A DNA stretch of 64,000 nucleotides, from the NCBI GenBank assembly GCA_016795025.1, contig JAEUIR010000001.1:19687-83686 (forward strand). Reading direction: 5' to 3'. Under the pieces are notes generated by a model. The model ran no database searches. It was not told where the DNA came from and saw nothing but the letters and a program-made list of their open reading frames with translations. The first letter of the stretch is position 1. Every line of letters begins with the position of its first letter. This document shows positions 40,539 through 48,955 of the stretch, piece after piece. The position numbers were made by a program, and so were the translations under genes. The stretch comes from Phycisphaerales bacterium (GTDB taxonomy: Bacteria > Planctomycetota > Phycisphaerae > UBA1845 > Fen-1342).

Positions 40539-41546
40539 ATGAATCCTAGATTGAATCCCGCCATTATCCTTCTTTCAGCCGTAACTGTGCGTATTATCGG
40601 ATGCGATCGTGCAGCCAGCGAAAAACCGGCGACCGGGCCTCAGCCTGCCGTCAGCGGCCGCGTCGTGTTCATCGGTCCATCGCAAGACGCACCGGAATCC
40701 GAAGCCGTCGTGGCCGGAGCGCGGAGCATTGCCGCTCGCGCATCGTATTTGAGATTCGAGTTCCTCTCGCCCCCCGCGACGGATCGCGACATGAACTCGC
40801 GCATGGCGGGCGAGGCGATTCGCTCCGGCGCCGCCGGCGTGTGTGTCTACCTGAACAATGCGCGGGATTTGCAGCCGCTGGCCGATGAATTGCGCGGCTC
40901 AGGAATCGTCCTCGTCACGATGGGCGCGCAGCCGAGCGGCGTATCGCCCTATCAGCACATCAACATCGATCTGGCGGGTGGCGCGGAATTGATCGCGGAG
41001 AACCTGCCGAAGTTCGCCACCGGTCGCAAGACATACTCAGTGATTCACGCTCGATCGCGCAGCGCCATCGATGAGGCCTGTTACGAACGCTTTGTTTCGC
41101 ATCGCCCCGGCGAAAGCGTGATGGTACAGGTCGCCGAACGCGACGTATTCAATCCGTCCGTGCCGCCTTCGCGCGCGATCAGCGACATTTTGGTCGCATT
41201 TCGCAGCACGGCGATCGTCGTTACGCTCGATCCTGAGGTGTGGCTGACATCCGAACCGCCGTTCGCGCTCGATGAACAGCGAAAATTCATCACGCTCGGC
41301 GCGGTCGAGCCGCTCTGGGCGCGACTGCGAAACGGCGAAGCGGCCGCGCTCATCGGACCTTTGGACGGGGAAATCGGCGCGGCCGCGATGCAAGGCATGT
41401 TGCGCGGTCTGGCGCGCGAGTCGGCCCCGACGCCCGTGCGAACGATTCCGTGCCACCTCGTCACGCGCGACACGCTGGACGAATTTGCAAAGAGCTATCA
41501 AGTGGCGACAGGCCAGCTTGCCCCAAACGATTCCAAGGGCAAATGA
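40539..41546 (+). CDS. substrate-binding lipoprotein, type 1 periplasmic-binding fold
   Basis: A 335-residue lipoprotein. The N-terminal hydrophobic segment ends VRIIGCD, an acceptable lipobox with the modified Cys at about residue 20. The body resembles LacI/RbsB-type sugar-binding proteins: GRVVFIGPSQDAPESEAV, IRSGAAGVCVYLNN, LRGSGIVLVTMGAQPSG and AFRSTAIVVTLDPEVW. The ATG at 40539 has GGAG 6 bases upstream. No permease or ATPase gene is adjacent, so its partner is elsewhere or it acts as a sensor. Confidence 0.75.
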   Translation: MNPRLNPAIILLSAVTVRIIGCDRAASEKPATGPQPAVSGRVVFIGPSQDAPESEAVVAGARSIAARASYLRFEFLSPPATDRDMNSRMAGEAIRSGAAGVCVYLNNARDLQPLADELRGSGIVLVTMGAQPSGVSPYQHINIDLAGGAELIAENLPKFATGRKTYSVIHARSRSAIDEACYERFVSHRPGESVMVQVAERDVFNPSVPPSRAISDILVAFRSTAIVVTLDPEVWLTSEPPFALDEQRKFITLGAVEPLWARLRNGEAAALIGPLDGEIGAAAMQGMLRGLARESAPTPVRTIPCHLVTRDTLDEFAKSYQVATGQLAPNDSKGK

Positions 41547-41586
41547 ATTCGGAACGAAACGAAAATGTTGTCGATCATCGACGCGA

Positions 41587-42357
41587 TCAGGTGGGCTTGC
41601 GGCAGACCACGAACAGCGTGCCGGCCAGCGGCTGACCCTCGAGCTCGGCGCATGAGTTCATCATGCGGCCGCTCTCAATTTGCCGCACCGAAGCGACCGC
41701 CTCAATGCGATAGCCCGCCGCCCCGAAAAACTGATCCAATTCGCCGACGCGAAACCAATATACATATGGCCCGCGATCGAGCAGCGCCGGCCAGTTGAAT
41801 TTTCCGCCGAGCTTCAGCCACGGCCAGTATTGCGGTCCGCGGCGGTCGCCGTGCAGCCCGCGCACCGCGCGATTCCAGGCCAGAAACATGTTGTATGGAA
41901 ACTGATGCCGGCGCGCCTCGTAACTGAGCAGCGAAAACAGCGCAAGCCCGCCAGGCGCGAGAACGCGAAATGATTCGCGCAACGCGGCCTGCCGCATCTC
42001 GTCGGACTCGATCAGGCTGAGGATCTGCTGCAAATACAGCACCTGCCGATACGACGCATCGGCGTATTCGAGCCGTGTGGCGTCCGCCACACGGAAATCG
42101 ATGCGACCTTCGGGGTCTTTGGTCCGTGCTTCTTTGATGAAATCCGGAACGAAGTCAAAACCGCCAAGCCGTTGATAGCCGAGATCGCGCATCCCCAGCA
42201 CGATGCGCCCGCCGCCGGTTCCGGCCTCGAGCGCCGGGCCGGCACGATCCACGTATTTTTCGATGACGAATTGCTCAGCCGGCAGCAGCGCAGCGCGGTG
42301 CGCCCACTGGTTGAATTCGACCGTGCTGTAGACGTCTTTGTTGTTCTGAAGGTTCAT
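41587..42357 (-). CDS. class I SAM-dependent methyltransferase
   Basis: A 256-residue methyltransferase. SAM-binding motif I is ALEAGTGGGRIVLGMRDLG, motif II is LGGFDFVPDFIKEA, and RVADATRLEYADASYRQVL supplies motif III and the acidic loop. FRVLAPGGLALFSLLS is the usual post-motif strand. The C-terminal part has many Trp and Tyr residues (PQYWPWLKLGGKFNWPALL), possibly for a lipid or aromatic substrate. It starts 5 bases after the acyltransferase-like gene, so the two probably work together. Confidence 0.85.
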   Translation of the reverse strand: MNLQNNKDVYSTVEFNQWAHRAALLPAEQFVIEKYVDRAGPALEAGTGGGRIVLGMRDLGYQRLGGFDFVPDFIKEARTKDPEGRIDFRVADATRLEYADASYRQVLYLQQILSLIESDEMRQAALRESFRVLAPGGLALFSLLSYEARRHQFPYNMFLAWNRAVRGLHGDRRGPQYWPWLKLGGKFNWPALLDRGPYVYWFRVGELDQFFGAAGYRIEAVASVRQIESGRMMNSCAELEGQPLAGTLFVVCRKPT

Positions 42358-42362
42358 GCGAA

Positions 42363-43388
42363 TCAGGCGCGGCTGAGATGGTCGGGGTGTTCGCGGACGT
42401 GCTGCTCGATGCCGTCCGCGTATTTCTGCATCAGCTCCGCGATCAGCTCCTGGTTTTCAATCGGCTGCTGGTCGGCCGGCGGTGAATAGATCGGCGGATG
42501 CACGATCAGGCGGAAATAAAAATTCGGCCGCGACACGACAAATGCGGGGCAAATTGTCGCGCGGCAGCGCAATGCGACCTGAAGCGTGCCGGTTAGGAAC
42601 TCGCGCGTCTCGCCGAAAATGCGCACCGGCACAGAGCGCAGCGTCGAGCCGCGAAAGCGACCGACATCCAGCGCCGCGCCCACCACGCGATTTTCATTGA
42701 AGCAGCGGAAGATGTCGCGCGGAAAGCTGTCGGCATACAACATGCGCATCGACGCATATTCGGGGAATGTTTTGAGGTACTTGTCCTGAATGAACCGCCG
42801 CAACGGGCCTTCATTGCGATCGCGCACGCCGGCGCACTTATAGCCGAGCAGCGCCATCAGCAGCGCGGCCACATGATGCGAGCCGACATGGCTGAGCATG
42901 ACAAATACGCCGCGCTCGCGCAGCAGCGCGGCATCGAGATTCTCGCGGCCATGAAAACGGACGCGATGCAGAATTTTCTCTTTGGGCAGCTTGTCGAAGA
43001 TGAGATAGAACAATTTGTCGCATCGCGTGCGGCAGAAATAGCTGCGAATGATGCGCTTTTCGCGCGAGGGCGTGAGCCTGCCTTCGGAAAACAACTTGCG
43101 CAGCTCGCCGCGATAGCGCGCGCGGCGCTTGAAGTTCACCAGATATTCCAGCGTGCCGAAAAACGTGCCGAACAGGTAAAGCCCGCGCAGGCTGAAGCCC
43201 CGCGCGATCGCCCACAAAAAGCCTCGGACAAACTCGAATTTCAGGCGACTAAACGTCGAAACACGGCGCTCCCCGGGGCGCACTTCATCCCGGGCCGCAG
43301 GGCTCTCCAGCGCAGTGCGCGGAGTGAGCGGCTCGATACCCACTGCGTCCATTTGCGTCGGCGCGGGTTGGATCATCAACTTGCCCAT
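42363..43388 (-). CDS. lysophospholipid/lipid A acyltransferase-like protein
   Basis: A 341-residue protein of the LpxL/HtrB-like acyltransferase group. After a disordered N-terminus comes a hydrophobic segment (FLWAIARGFSLRGLYLFGTF). Then RGVFVMLSHVGSHHVAALLM holds the likely catalytic His, where classic members have GHFGNWE. Further on are GAALDVGRFRGSTLRSVPV and ALRCRATICPAFVVSRPNF, matching the family's later blocks. The start at ATG 43388 is chosen over a TTG at 43415. The methyltransferase follows 5 bases downstream. Acyl donor and acceptor are unknown. Confidence 0.75.
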   Translation of the reverse strand: MGKLMIQPAPTQMDAVGIEPLTPRTALESPAARDEVRPGERRVSTFSRLKFEFVRGFLWAIARGFSLRGLYLFGTFFGTLEYLVNFKRRARYRGELRKLFSEGRLTPSREKRIIRSYFCRTRCDKLFYLIFDKLPKEKILHRVRFHGRENLDAALLRERGVFVMLSHVGSHHVAALLMALLGYKCAGVRDRNEGPLRRFIQDKYLKTFPEYASMRMLYADSFPRDIFRCFNENRVVGAALDVGRFRGSTLRSVPVRIFGETREFLTGTLQVALRCRATICPAFVVSRPNFYFRLIVHPPIYSPPADQQPIENQELIAELMQKYADGIEQHVREHPDHLSRA

Positions 43389-43561
43389 TGTGCGGCCCGA
43401 TTTCGGGACACGCAATAGCTTCGACCGTTAGTCTCGCACGCGGTTCCCATGTGTATTATCGCGCCGACCGCATTTTGCTCATCAGCGCTGGAGCGCTCTC
43501 GTCCAGTCCCGAATCCACGAGACCGCCTGAACCCGCTGATTCTCCCCGTGAACCTGAAACG

Positions 43562-44761
43562 CTAAATATTGCGTGGCTCATCCTCGACAGACTCGTCGAA
43601 GGCAATCTCGAACGCATCGCTCTCGGCCAGATCGTCATCCAATACCAGCGCCTGTGCGGCGTCAGCGATTTGCCTTTCGACCATCGGTTGCGCGCCGGGC
43701 GCCGCGACCGCCGGGACGCCGGCCGCATAGAGGTCGATCTGTTGTGGAGCGGCCGCCCGCTCTTCGGTCCGCACCGCCTCAACTTCGGTCCAGACCCTTT
43801 CGGCCAGCTCACGCATTCCGCGGCCCGTCGCGCCGGATATGGCCAGTACCGGCCGTCCGAGCGCCGCCTGAAATTCCTGAAGCGGCGCGTCGGCATCCGA
43901 CAGATCGAGCTTGTTCGCTACGATGATCTCGCGGCGCGCGGCGAGCGCCGGGCTGTACTTTTCAAGCTCGTTGCGGATGATCCGATATGCCTCGACCGGC
44001 ACGGGCGAACCCTCCGGTGGGAATAGGTCAACCAGGTGCACGATCACGCGCGTGCGCTCGATGTGACGCAGGAACAGATCGCCCAACCCCGCGCCTTCAT
44101 GCGCGCCTTCGATCAATCCCGGCAGATCGGCCAGTACCAGCCGGCGGAATCCTGGTAATTCAAGAATGCCCAGATGTGGCTCTTTGGTCGTGAACGGATA
44201 CGCGGCGATTTTGGGGCGGGCGCGCGTGAGGCGCGAGAGCAACGTGCTTTTCCCCGCGTTCGGCAGCCCCACGAAGCCCGCGTCGGCGATCAGCTTCAAC
44301 TCAAGCCTCAGCAAGCGCTCGCGCCCCGGGCGACCGGGCGTGGCCTCGCGCGGCGCCTGGTTCGTGGATGTCGCGAATCGGGCGTTGCCGCGACCGCCTT
44401 TTCCACCAGGGGCGACGCATACTACCTGCCCGTCTTCGACAAGGTCTTTCAATAGCCGATCCGCGTCGGCGTCGAAAACAAGCGTGCCGGGCGGAACGGG
44501 GATGATTAGATTCCTGCCGCGCTTGCCAAAGCAATTACTACCCATTCCGCCCTGGCCGTCTTCCGCATGCCAGTGGTGTCGGCCGGCGAGGTCGAGCAGT
44601 GTGTCGAGTCCGGCGGTGGCCTTGAGGAAAACGGACCCGCCATGCCCGCCGTCGCCGCCATCGGGGCCGCCCTTGGGCACGTATTTTTCGCGGCGGAACG
44701 CAACCGCGCCGTCGCCACCTCGCCCCCCGCGGACGTGAATGACGACTTCGTCGACAAACAT
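43562..44761 (-). CDS. obg: Obg-family GTPase
   Basis: Essential ribosome-associated GTPase; 399 residues. The Obg fold has [40 protein letters not shown] and [18 protein letters not shown]. The G domain shows [20 protein letters not shown] (G1), [11 protein letters not shown] (G2), [14 protein letters not shown] (G3), VANKLD (G4) and ISGATGRGM (G5). The acidic C-terminal tail is about 70 residues. The start at 44761 fits the canonical MFVDE; an upstream ATG at 44788 would add nine residues. The usual partners rplU and rpmA are absent. Confidence 0.94.
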   Translation of the reverse strand: MFVDEVVIHVRGGRGGDGAVAFRREKYVPKGGPDGGDGGHGGSVFLKATAGLDTLLDLAGRHHWHAEDGQGGMGSNCFGKRGRNLIIPVPPGTLVFDADADRLLKDLVEDGQVVCVAPGGKGGRGNARFATSTNQAPREATPGRPGRERLLRLELKLIADAGFVGLPNAGKSTLLSRLTRARPKIAAYPFTTKEPHLGILELPGFRRLVLADLPGLIEGAHEGAGLGDLFLRHIERTRVIVHLVDLFPPEGSPVPVEAYRIIRNELEKYSPALAARREIIVANKLDLSDADAPLQEFQAALGRPVLAISGATGRGMRELAERVWTEVEAVRTEERAAAPQQIDLYAAGVPAVAAPGAQPMVERQIADAAQALVLDDDLAESDAFEIAFDESVEDEPRNI

Positions 44762-44903
44762 TCGAATCGTGCCCTGATTGCGTTGCATCGCTGAATTGTA
44801 GCGGAGCACTGGAGCGAAGAGTAAGACGAACGATGAACGCGAAACTCTGAACGATGAATGAGAGTCGCAAACAGACGCCGTGCGTCGTTCCGCGGCCGTC
44901 ACT

Positions 44904-45033
44904 CATCGTTCTGGCAGTGGGGCCGTTTGGGTAGCATCGGCGTCTCGCCGGTGCGAAATCGTTAGAACGCACCGCCTGGAAGGCGATGCTCCCCTACCTC
45001 AAACCCAAACTGACCCACTACCCATCGTTCTGG
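44904..45033. repeat. MITE-like imperfect inverted repeat flanked by an 11-bp direct repeat
   Basis: The word CATCGTTCTGG occurs at 44904-44914 and again at 45023-45033. Between them lies an imperfect palindrome: GTAGCATCGGCGTCTCGCCG (44931 onward) pairs with the inverse of GCACCGCCTGGAAGGCGATG (from 44969), followed outward by CCGTTTGGG on one side and CTCAAACCCAAAC on the other. No gene fits in the 343 bases between obg and the next gene. The layout resembles a small non-autonomous element with a target-site duplication. Confidence 0.5.
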
Positions 45034-45104
45034 GTTGATGGCTTTGCCTTCCGCGCAAGCCGTACTTCGCTCATCATTCTGCGGTCAGCGTTCTTCTTTT
45101 TCCC

Positions 45105-47414
45105 CTATTCCGCATCGATCGACAGCAGGTAAGCCTCTAATTCCGCGCGCTTTTTCTCTTCGTTCTCACGGGCGGCGACGACCGCCGTTCGCTGGGTTTC
45201 GATTTTCGCGTCGAGCTCGTCGAACTTCGTCATTTGCCGCCGGTACGAGTCGCTGGCCTTGTCGAGCGTCTTGAGGTTTTCGCGAATGCGGCCCTGATCC
45301 TTTTCGAGTTCCGCCATCACCTGCTCGGCCGCCGCTTTCGCCCGCGACGCCGCATCGAGTTCGGCCCGCAGCGCGATGACGCGCTCCAGCGCCTGCTTGA
45401 CCTTGTCCGATATCTTCACGTTGCGCAGGAACCACTCGATGCCGTCATTGGCGACGCCGCCGATCTGCACATATTGATCCCACACGCGCTCGAAACGCAC
45501 GGTTTGCGGCGTGGTCTTCTGTCCTGCGGCCTTCACCTCGAAGCGCATCAGTGCCGGCGTGCGTTCGCTCGGCTCCTTCGGCTCGATCAGTTGCCAGTCG
45601 TTCGAATACGCCTGTTCGATCAGCACTTTGCGTTCGTCCGCGTCCTTGTTCTTGATGTTGTACACACGCTCGTCGATGCTCTTGCGCTTGCTCCACAACA
45701 CGCCCTTTTTGATCCATACGCTTTGCACCGTCTCCGGATGGCTCTTCTGGTCCACGGTCACTTCCGTGCCAAGGTCGAGCGCGTACGCGATCAGACGCTT
45801 TTCATCCGGCCGCATGTCCGGCAGCTTGGCGTCGCCGGCGTACGCGGCGCTGTCGAATACTGTGATCGGGCCTTGCATCAGATTGAGCTTGGTCGCGTTC
45901 TTCAGTTGCAGGCCGTTCAGCGGATGCTTGGCATGCGTGGCCGGGTTGTAGATGCTCACCTTCTCAGCTTCAACCTCTTCGTTGACGATTGGCAGCATGG
46001 CGGAATGCTGCCGGCCGATGGAGACCGGCGTTGAGATGGCGTATTCGAATAATTCGCCGGCTTGTTGAGCGTCGGCGAGGGAGTGAATTCCTGACGATTC
46101 AAGGTCGATTGCCCCGTCGCCATCTGCCTGGTTCTGCTCCCATGCCTCTGGGGATGCGCCGCCTCCGCGCCCGCCCCGCGCGCCACCTGCCACAGACATG
46201 CGCCGCATTGCTGCCGCGTCTTCCGCCTTATCATCAAAAGCTCTCGCTGCGGTGGCAGGCGCCGGGCGCCCCGGCGCTTTTGCCGCCAACTTCTTCTCCG
46301 CCTCCGCGTCCCCCTCATACGTCGGGGGACGGAGCGACGCATATAACTCCAACTGCTCCAGCGGCCGCGGGACATACAGCGGCGTATACAGATCCATGCG
46401 GAACGAGATCGGCCGGCCGCTAATCAATGACAGGCGCACATCTTTCCAGTCTTCCTCGGTTGCGTTTTCGACCGTAGCCCAGCCCTGCAGGAACGGTTTT
46501 TTGTCCTTGTTGAGCACCAGCCGGTAGCTGGTCTTCCAGATCGGGGCCTCGAGCAGATACGCCGCACGCACGCGTCGCGCACCCTTGCCCTCGAATTCGA
46601 TCGCGACGCTCTTCTTGTCGGCGTCGTGACTGGCCGCCAACGTCATGAGCGCTTTGCGCAGCTCGCCGTCCACCTTCTCGTTTGTGAGTTTCAACCCGCT
46701 GATCTGGCTGAGCTGCACCTGTTGAATACCGGCTTCGGTGAGGATGTTGAGCACGTCGGCTTCGATTTTCGTGTCGGGCGGGATGATGATCTGCCGCTTT
46801 TCGACGCCGAGTATGACGCCCTTCAGCGCGCGCTCGCCGGTGATCTCGATCGGCTCGCCGCGGAGTTGATCGAGAAGTTGCGCAAGCGTCGGTTTGCCGG
46901 TGATATCGACGCCAAAGCTGCGCAACGCCTTTTCGACGGGATCGCGCGAGGCGTAGCTGACGAGGCTGACCGCGCCGCCGTCCATATCGCGCACGACCAG
47001 CGACTTGAGAATGTCGTTGATCTGCTCCGTGCGGAATTGCAACTCGGCTGTCGCATCGCCCTCGACGCTGGCCTCACGCTCGAAGTACGCCACGCCGCTG
47101 GAAAAGATCGCGATGCGGCCGATCTTCAAATCCGCTTTGCCGTCGGCCCGTGCTGCATGCCCGGAGGCTGCCAGGCCAATCAGAGCCGCGCCCGTAAGGA
47201 AGCGGATGCCGTTTCTGAACAGAGCCGCGCCCGCCGGCACGCGGTCGCCGCGTAACGGACGAGCGCTGCGTAATGAACTGCGAGCATGGCCGCTGCCACA
47301 CGTCGCGCAATTCGCATCAGCATTTCGAGCTCGACTTTTTGAATTCCGTGTTCCCCCGGGTTTGTTGCATTTCTGCATTCTGAACTCTGCAATTTGAATT
47401 TGATCTCGCATCAT
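45105..47414 (-). CDS. DUF4139 domain-containing exported protein
   Basis: About 769 residues. The DUF4139 hallmark is YRLVLNKDKKPFLQGWATVE, followed by ENATEEDWKDVRLSLISGRP. The region before it (about residues 95-270) is the usual beta/helical N-terminal part; the last 100 residues are coiled coil (RVIALRAELDAASRAKAAAE onward). Related proteins include the mucoidy-inhibitor MuiA family, but the molecular role is unknown. The start is puzzling. The ATG at 47414 has GGGAG 6 bases upstream, yet the hydrophobic signal core (IRFLTGAALIGLAASGHAAR) begins only about 70 residues later. The stretch between is made of repeat sequence. A GTG at 47240 would place the signal peptide at the N-terminus. 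Confidence 0.75.
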   Translation of the reverse strand: MMRDQIQIAEFRMQKCNKPGGTRNSKSRARNADANCATCGSGHARSSLRSARPLRGDRVPAGAALFRNGIRFLTGAALIGLAASGHAARADGKADLKIGRIAIFSSGVAYFEREASVEGDATAELQFRTEQINDILKSLVVRDMDGGAVSLVSYASRDPVEKALRSFGVDITGKPTLAQLLDQLRGEPIEITGERALKGVILGVEKRQIIIPPDTKIEADVLNILTEAGIQQVQLSQISGLKLTNEKVDGELRKALMTLAASHDADKKSVAIEFEGKGARRVRAAYLLEAPIWKTSYRLVLNKDKKPFLQGWATVENATEEDWKDVRLSLISGRPISFRMDLYTPLYVPRPLEQLELYASLRPPTYEGDAEAEKKLAAKAPGRPAPATAARAFDDKAEDAAAMRRMSVAGGARGGRGGGASPEAWEQNQADGDGAIDLESSGIHSLADAQQAGELFEYAISTPVSIGRQHSAMLPIVNEEVEAEKVSIYNPATHAKHPLNGLQLKNATKLNLMQGPITVFDSAAYAGDAKLPDMRPDEKRLIAYALDLGTEVTVDQKSHPETVQSVWIKKGVLWSKRKSIDERVYNIKNKDADERKVLIEQAYSNDWQLIEPKEPSERTPALMRFEVKAAGQKTTPQTVRFERVWDQYVQIGGVANDGIEWFLRNVKISDKVKQALERVIALRAELDAASRAKAAAEQVMAELEKDQGRIRENLKTLDKASDSYRRQMTKFDELDAKIETQRTAVVAARENEEKKRAELEAYLLSIDAE
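47182..47234 (+). repeat. dispersed GC-rich repeat, copy 3, with duplicated half
   Basis: AGAGCCGCGCCCGTAAGGAA with following GCGGATGCC matches the copy at 21732. The 13-base word AGAGCCGCGCCCG recurs 39 bases on, at 47221-47233. The element overlaps the 5' part of the DUF4139 gene (opposite strand) and is read in frame within its N-terminal section. Confidence 0.5.
47306..47405. repeat. short-word repeat tract (ATTC/TGCATT words), tract 1
   Basis: Plus-strand words GCATTTCGAG, TTTTTGAATTCC, TGCATTTCTGCATTCTGAAC and TGCAATTTGAATTTGATC occur in close succession: variations of ATTCTGCATT and TTGAATT. The tract is much more AT-rich than its surroundings and lies at the 5' end of the DUF4139 gene. 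Similar words recur at 48765-48955 and more sparsely at 44842-45085. Confidence 0.5.
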
Positions 47415-47604
47415 CCGGCTCTCCCTGTGCATCTGTCATCGCGCGCTCAACGCCACAGCAGCCTATCCGATGCGTTCAGCGCGCGGTAGTTCCATGCCTC
47501 GTTCCCTTATTCGTGGTCGATGCGTTGAGGTTTCAGAATTGTTACAGACTTGTTACGCGAAAACGCGCGATCGATATTGAGCGAGCCAAGCCACGCGCAA
47601 GCCG

Positions 47605-48813
47605 TTACCGCTTCGTCTCGCTGACGATTTGTCCGTTGATGGCTACCCCAATGCAATGCGTCGTGTATTCAAACGGATCGCCGTCGAACAACGCGATGTC
47701 GCCATCCTTGCCCGCTTCGAGGCTCCCGACGCGCTTGTCCACGCCCAGCAGGCGGGCCGAGTCAATCGTGATGGCGCGCAGCGCCTCGTCGAATGTCAGC
47801 CCGTTGGCAGCCGCGATGGCCGCCTCGAACAAGATCACGCGAGCCTTGGGCACATAATCTTCATAGCCACTTTGCAGCACGACGGTGATCCCCGATTTGC
47901 GCAGCTTCGCGGCCGTCTCAAAGCTCATGTTCTCCGCGTCGCCGCTGGCACGCATCATCGACGGATGCAGGATCACGGGCACACCGGCCGCCTTGATCTC
48001 GTCAATCACCATGTACGCCTCGGCCGCGCCGTCGAGCCATAGCTTGATATTAAACTCGTTCGCGAGCCGCAACGCGCTAATGATGTCCTGCGCGCGATAC
48101 GCCGTTACCATCAGCGGAATTTCGCCGCGCAGCGCGCGGCCGAGCGCCTCCAGCCGCAAATTGCGATCGGGCTTTTTGTCCGCCTCGGCCGCATCCTGCT
48201 TCTTCACATATTCCTGTGCCTTGATGAACTGCTCGCGCAGCATCGCCATCATCTTGCCGCGCGTGCCGGGCGCGCCGCCGCCGCGCTGCGCCGCCGGGCC
48301 GAGCGTGCACGCGATCGCCGCCGATTCGACGAGCGTCACCTCGGCAACGTTGTCGCCGACGGTTTTGACGATCATCGTCTGGCCGGAAATCAACTCTCCG
48401 GGCGCGTGGCCTGTGTGAATCGTCGTGACGCCGAAGCTCCGCACGAACTCGATCAGTTTTTCTCGGCAGTTGTAGGCGTCGATGGCGCGTAGTTCCGGTT
48501 GGATCGCTTCGGAATGCTCGATCTGATCGCGATCGTGCGCGTAATTCAGGATTCCCGACAGTCCGACCGTGCTGTGTGCGTCGATCAGGCCGGGTGTCGC
48601 GACGGCGGCCTCCAGGACTCGCGCGCCGGCGGGGATCGGCGTCGTCGCGGCCGGACCGACAGCGACGATTTTGCCGTCGCGCATGATGACGATTCCGTCC
48701 TGAATCGGCGGGCCGGACATCGTGTACAGCGTTTTGGCGCGGACGGCGGTTTGGGCGAATGCGAATGCAGAATTCAAAATGCAAAATGCAGTAAGCGCAA
48801 GCCAAACGCGCAT
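47605..48813 (-). CDS. secreted amidohydrolase-family protein lacking the HxH motif
   Basis: A 402-residue exported protein of the amidohydrolase superfamily: signal peptide (residues 1-22), composite beta domain (GPPIQDGIVIMRDGKIVAVG), TIM-barrel and the C-terminal metal-independent strands (AGKDGDIALFDGDPFEYTTH). Where relatives have HxH after strand 1, this reads GLIDAHSTVGLSG, so one metal His is missing; VILHPSMMRASGD may hold a later His. Start: the ATG at 48813 directly precedes the signal peptide. An alternative at 48936 has AAGGA 8 bases upstream but adds 41 repeat-derived residues. It follows a paralogous amidohydrolase in what looks like an operon. Confidence 0.82.
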   Translation of the reverse strand: MRVWLALTAFCILNSAFAFAQTAVRAKTLYTMSGPPIQDGIVIMRDGKIVAVGPAATTPIPAGARVLEAAVATPGLIDAHSTVGLSGILNYAHDRDQIEHSEAIQPELRAIDAYNCREKLIEFVRSFGVTTIHTGHAPGELISGQTMIVKTVGDNVAEVTLVESAAIACTLGPAAQRGGGAPGTRGKMMAMLREQFIKAQEYVKKQDAAEADKKPDRNLRLEALGRALRGEIPLMVTAYRAQDIISALRLANEFNIKLWLDGAAEAYMVIDEIKAAGVPVILHPSMMRASGDAENMSFETAAKLRKSGITVVLQSGYEDYVPKARVILFEAAIAAANGLTFDEALRAITIDSARLLGVDKRVGSLEAGKDGDIALFDGDPFEYTTHCIGVAINGQIVSETKR

Positions 48814-48955
48814 GGTGATCGACAGCGCGCCGCGCCCGTTCGCAAACCATGCCATTCGCTCATCGGTCATCGTTCGGCATTCAGCGTTCATACGTCGTCG
48901 CATATGCGGATTTGTTCTGTATTTGTCATTCTGCATTCTGCGTTTCCTTACTCGC
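48765..48955. repeat. short-word repeat tract, tract 2, overlapping a signal-peptide region
   Basis: Plus-strand words include GAATGCGAATGCAGAATTCA, AAATGCAAAATGCAG, CATCGGTCATCGTTCGGCAT, TCAGCGTTCATACG and GTCATTCTGCATTCTGCG. Part of it, read on the minus strand, encodes AFCILNSAFAFAQ, the signal-peptide core of the downstream amidohydrolase. The words resemble those at 47306-47405 and around 44842-45085. Confidence 0.5.
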
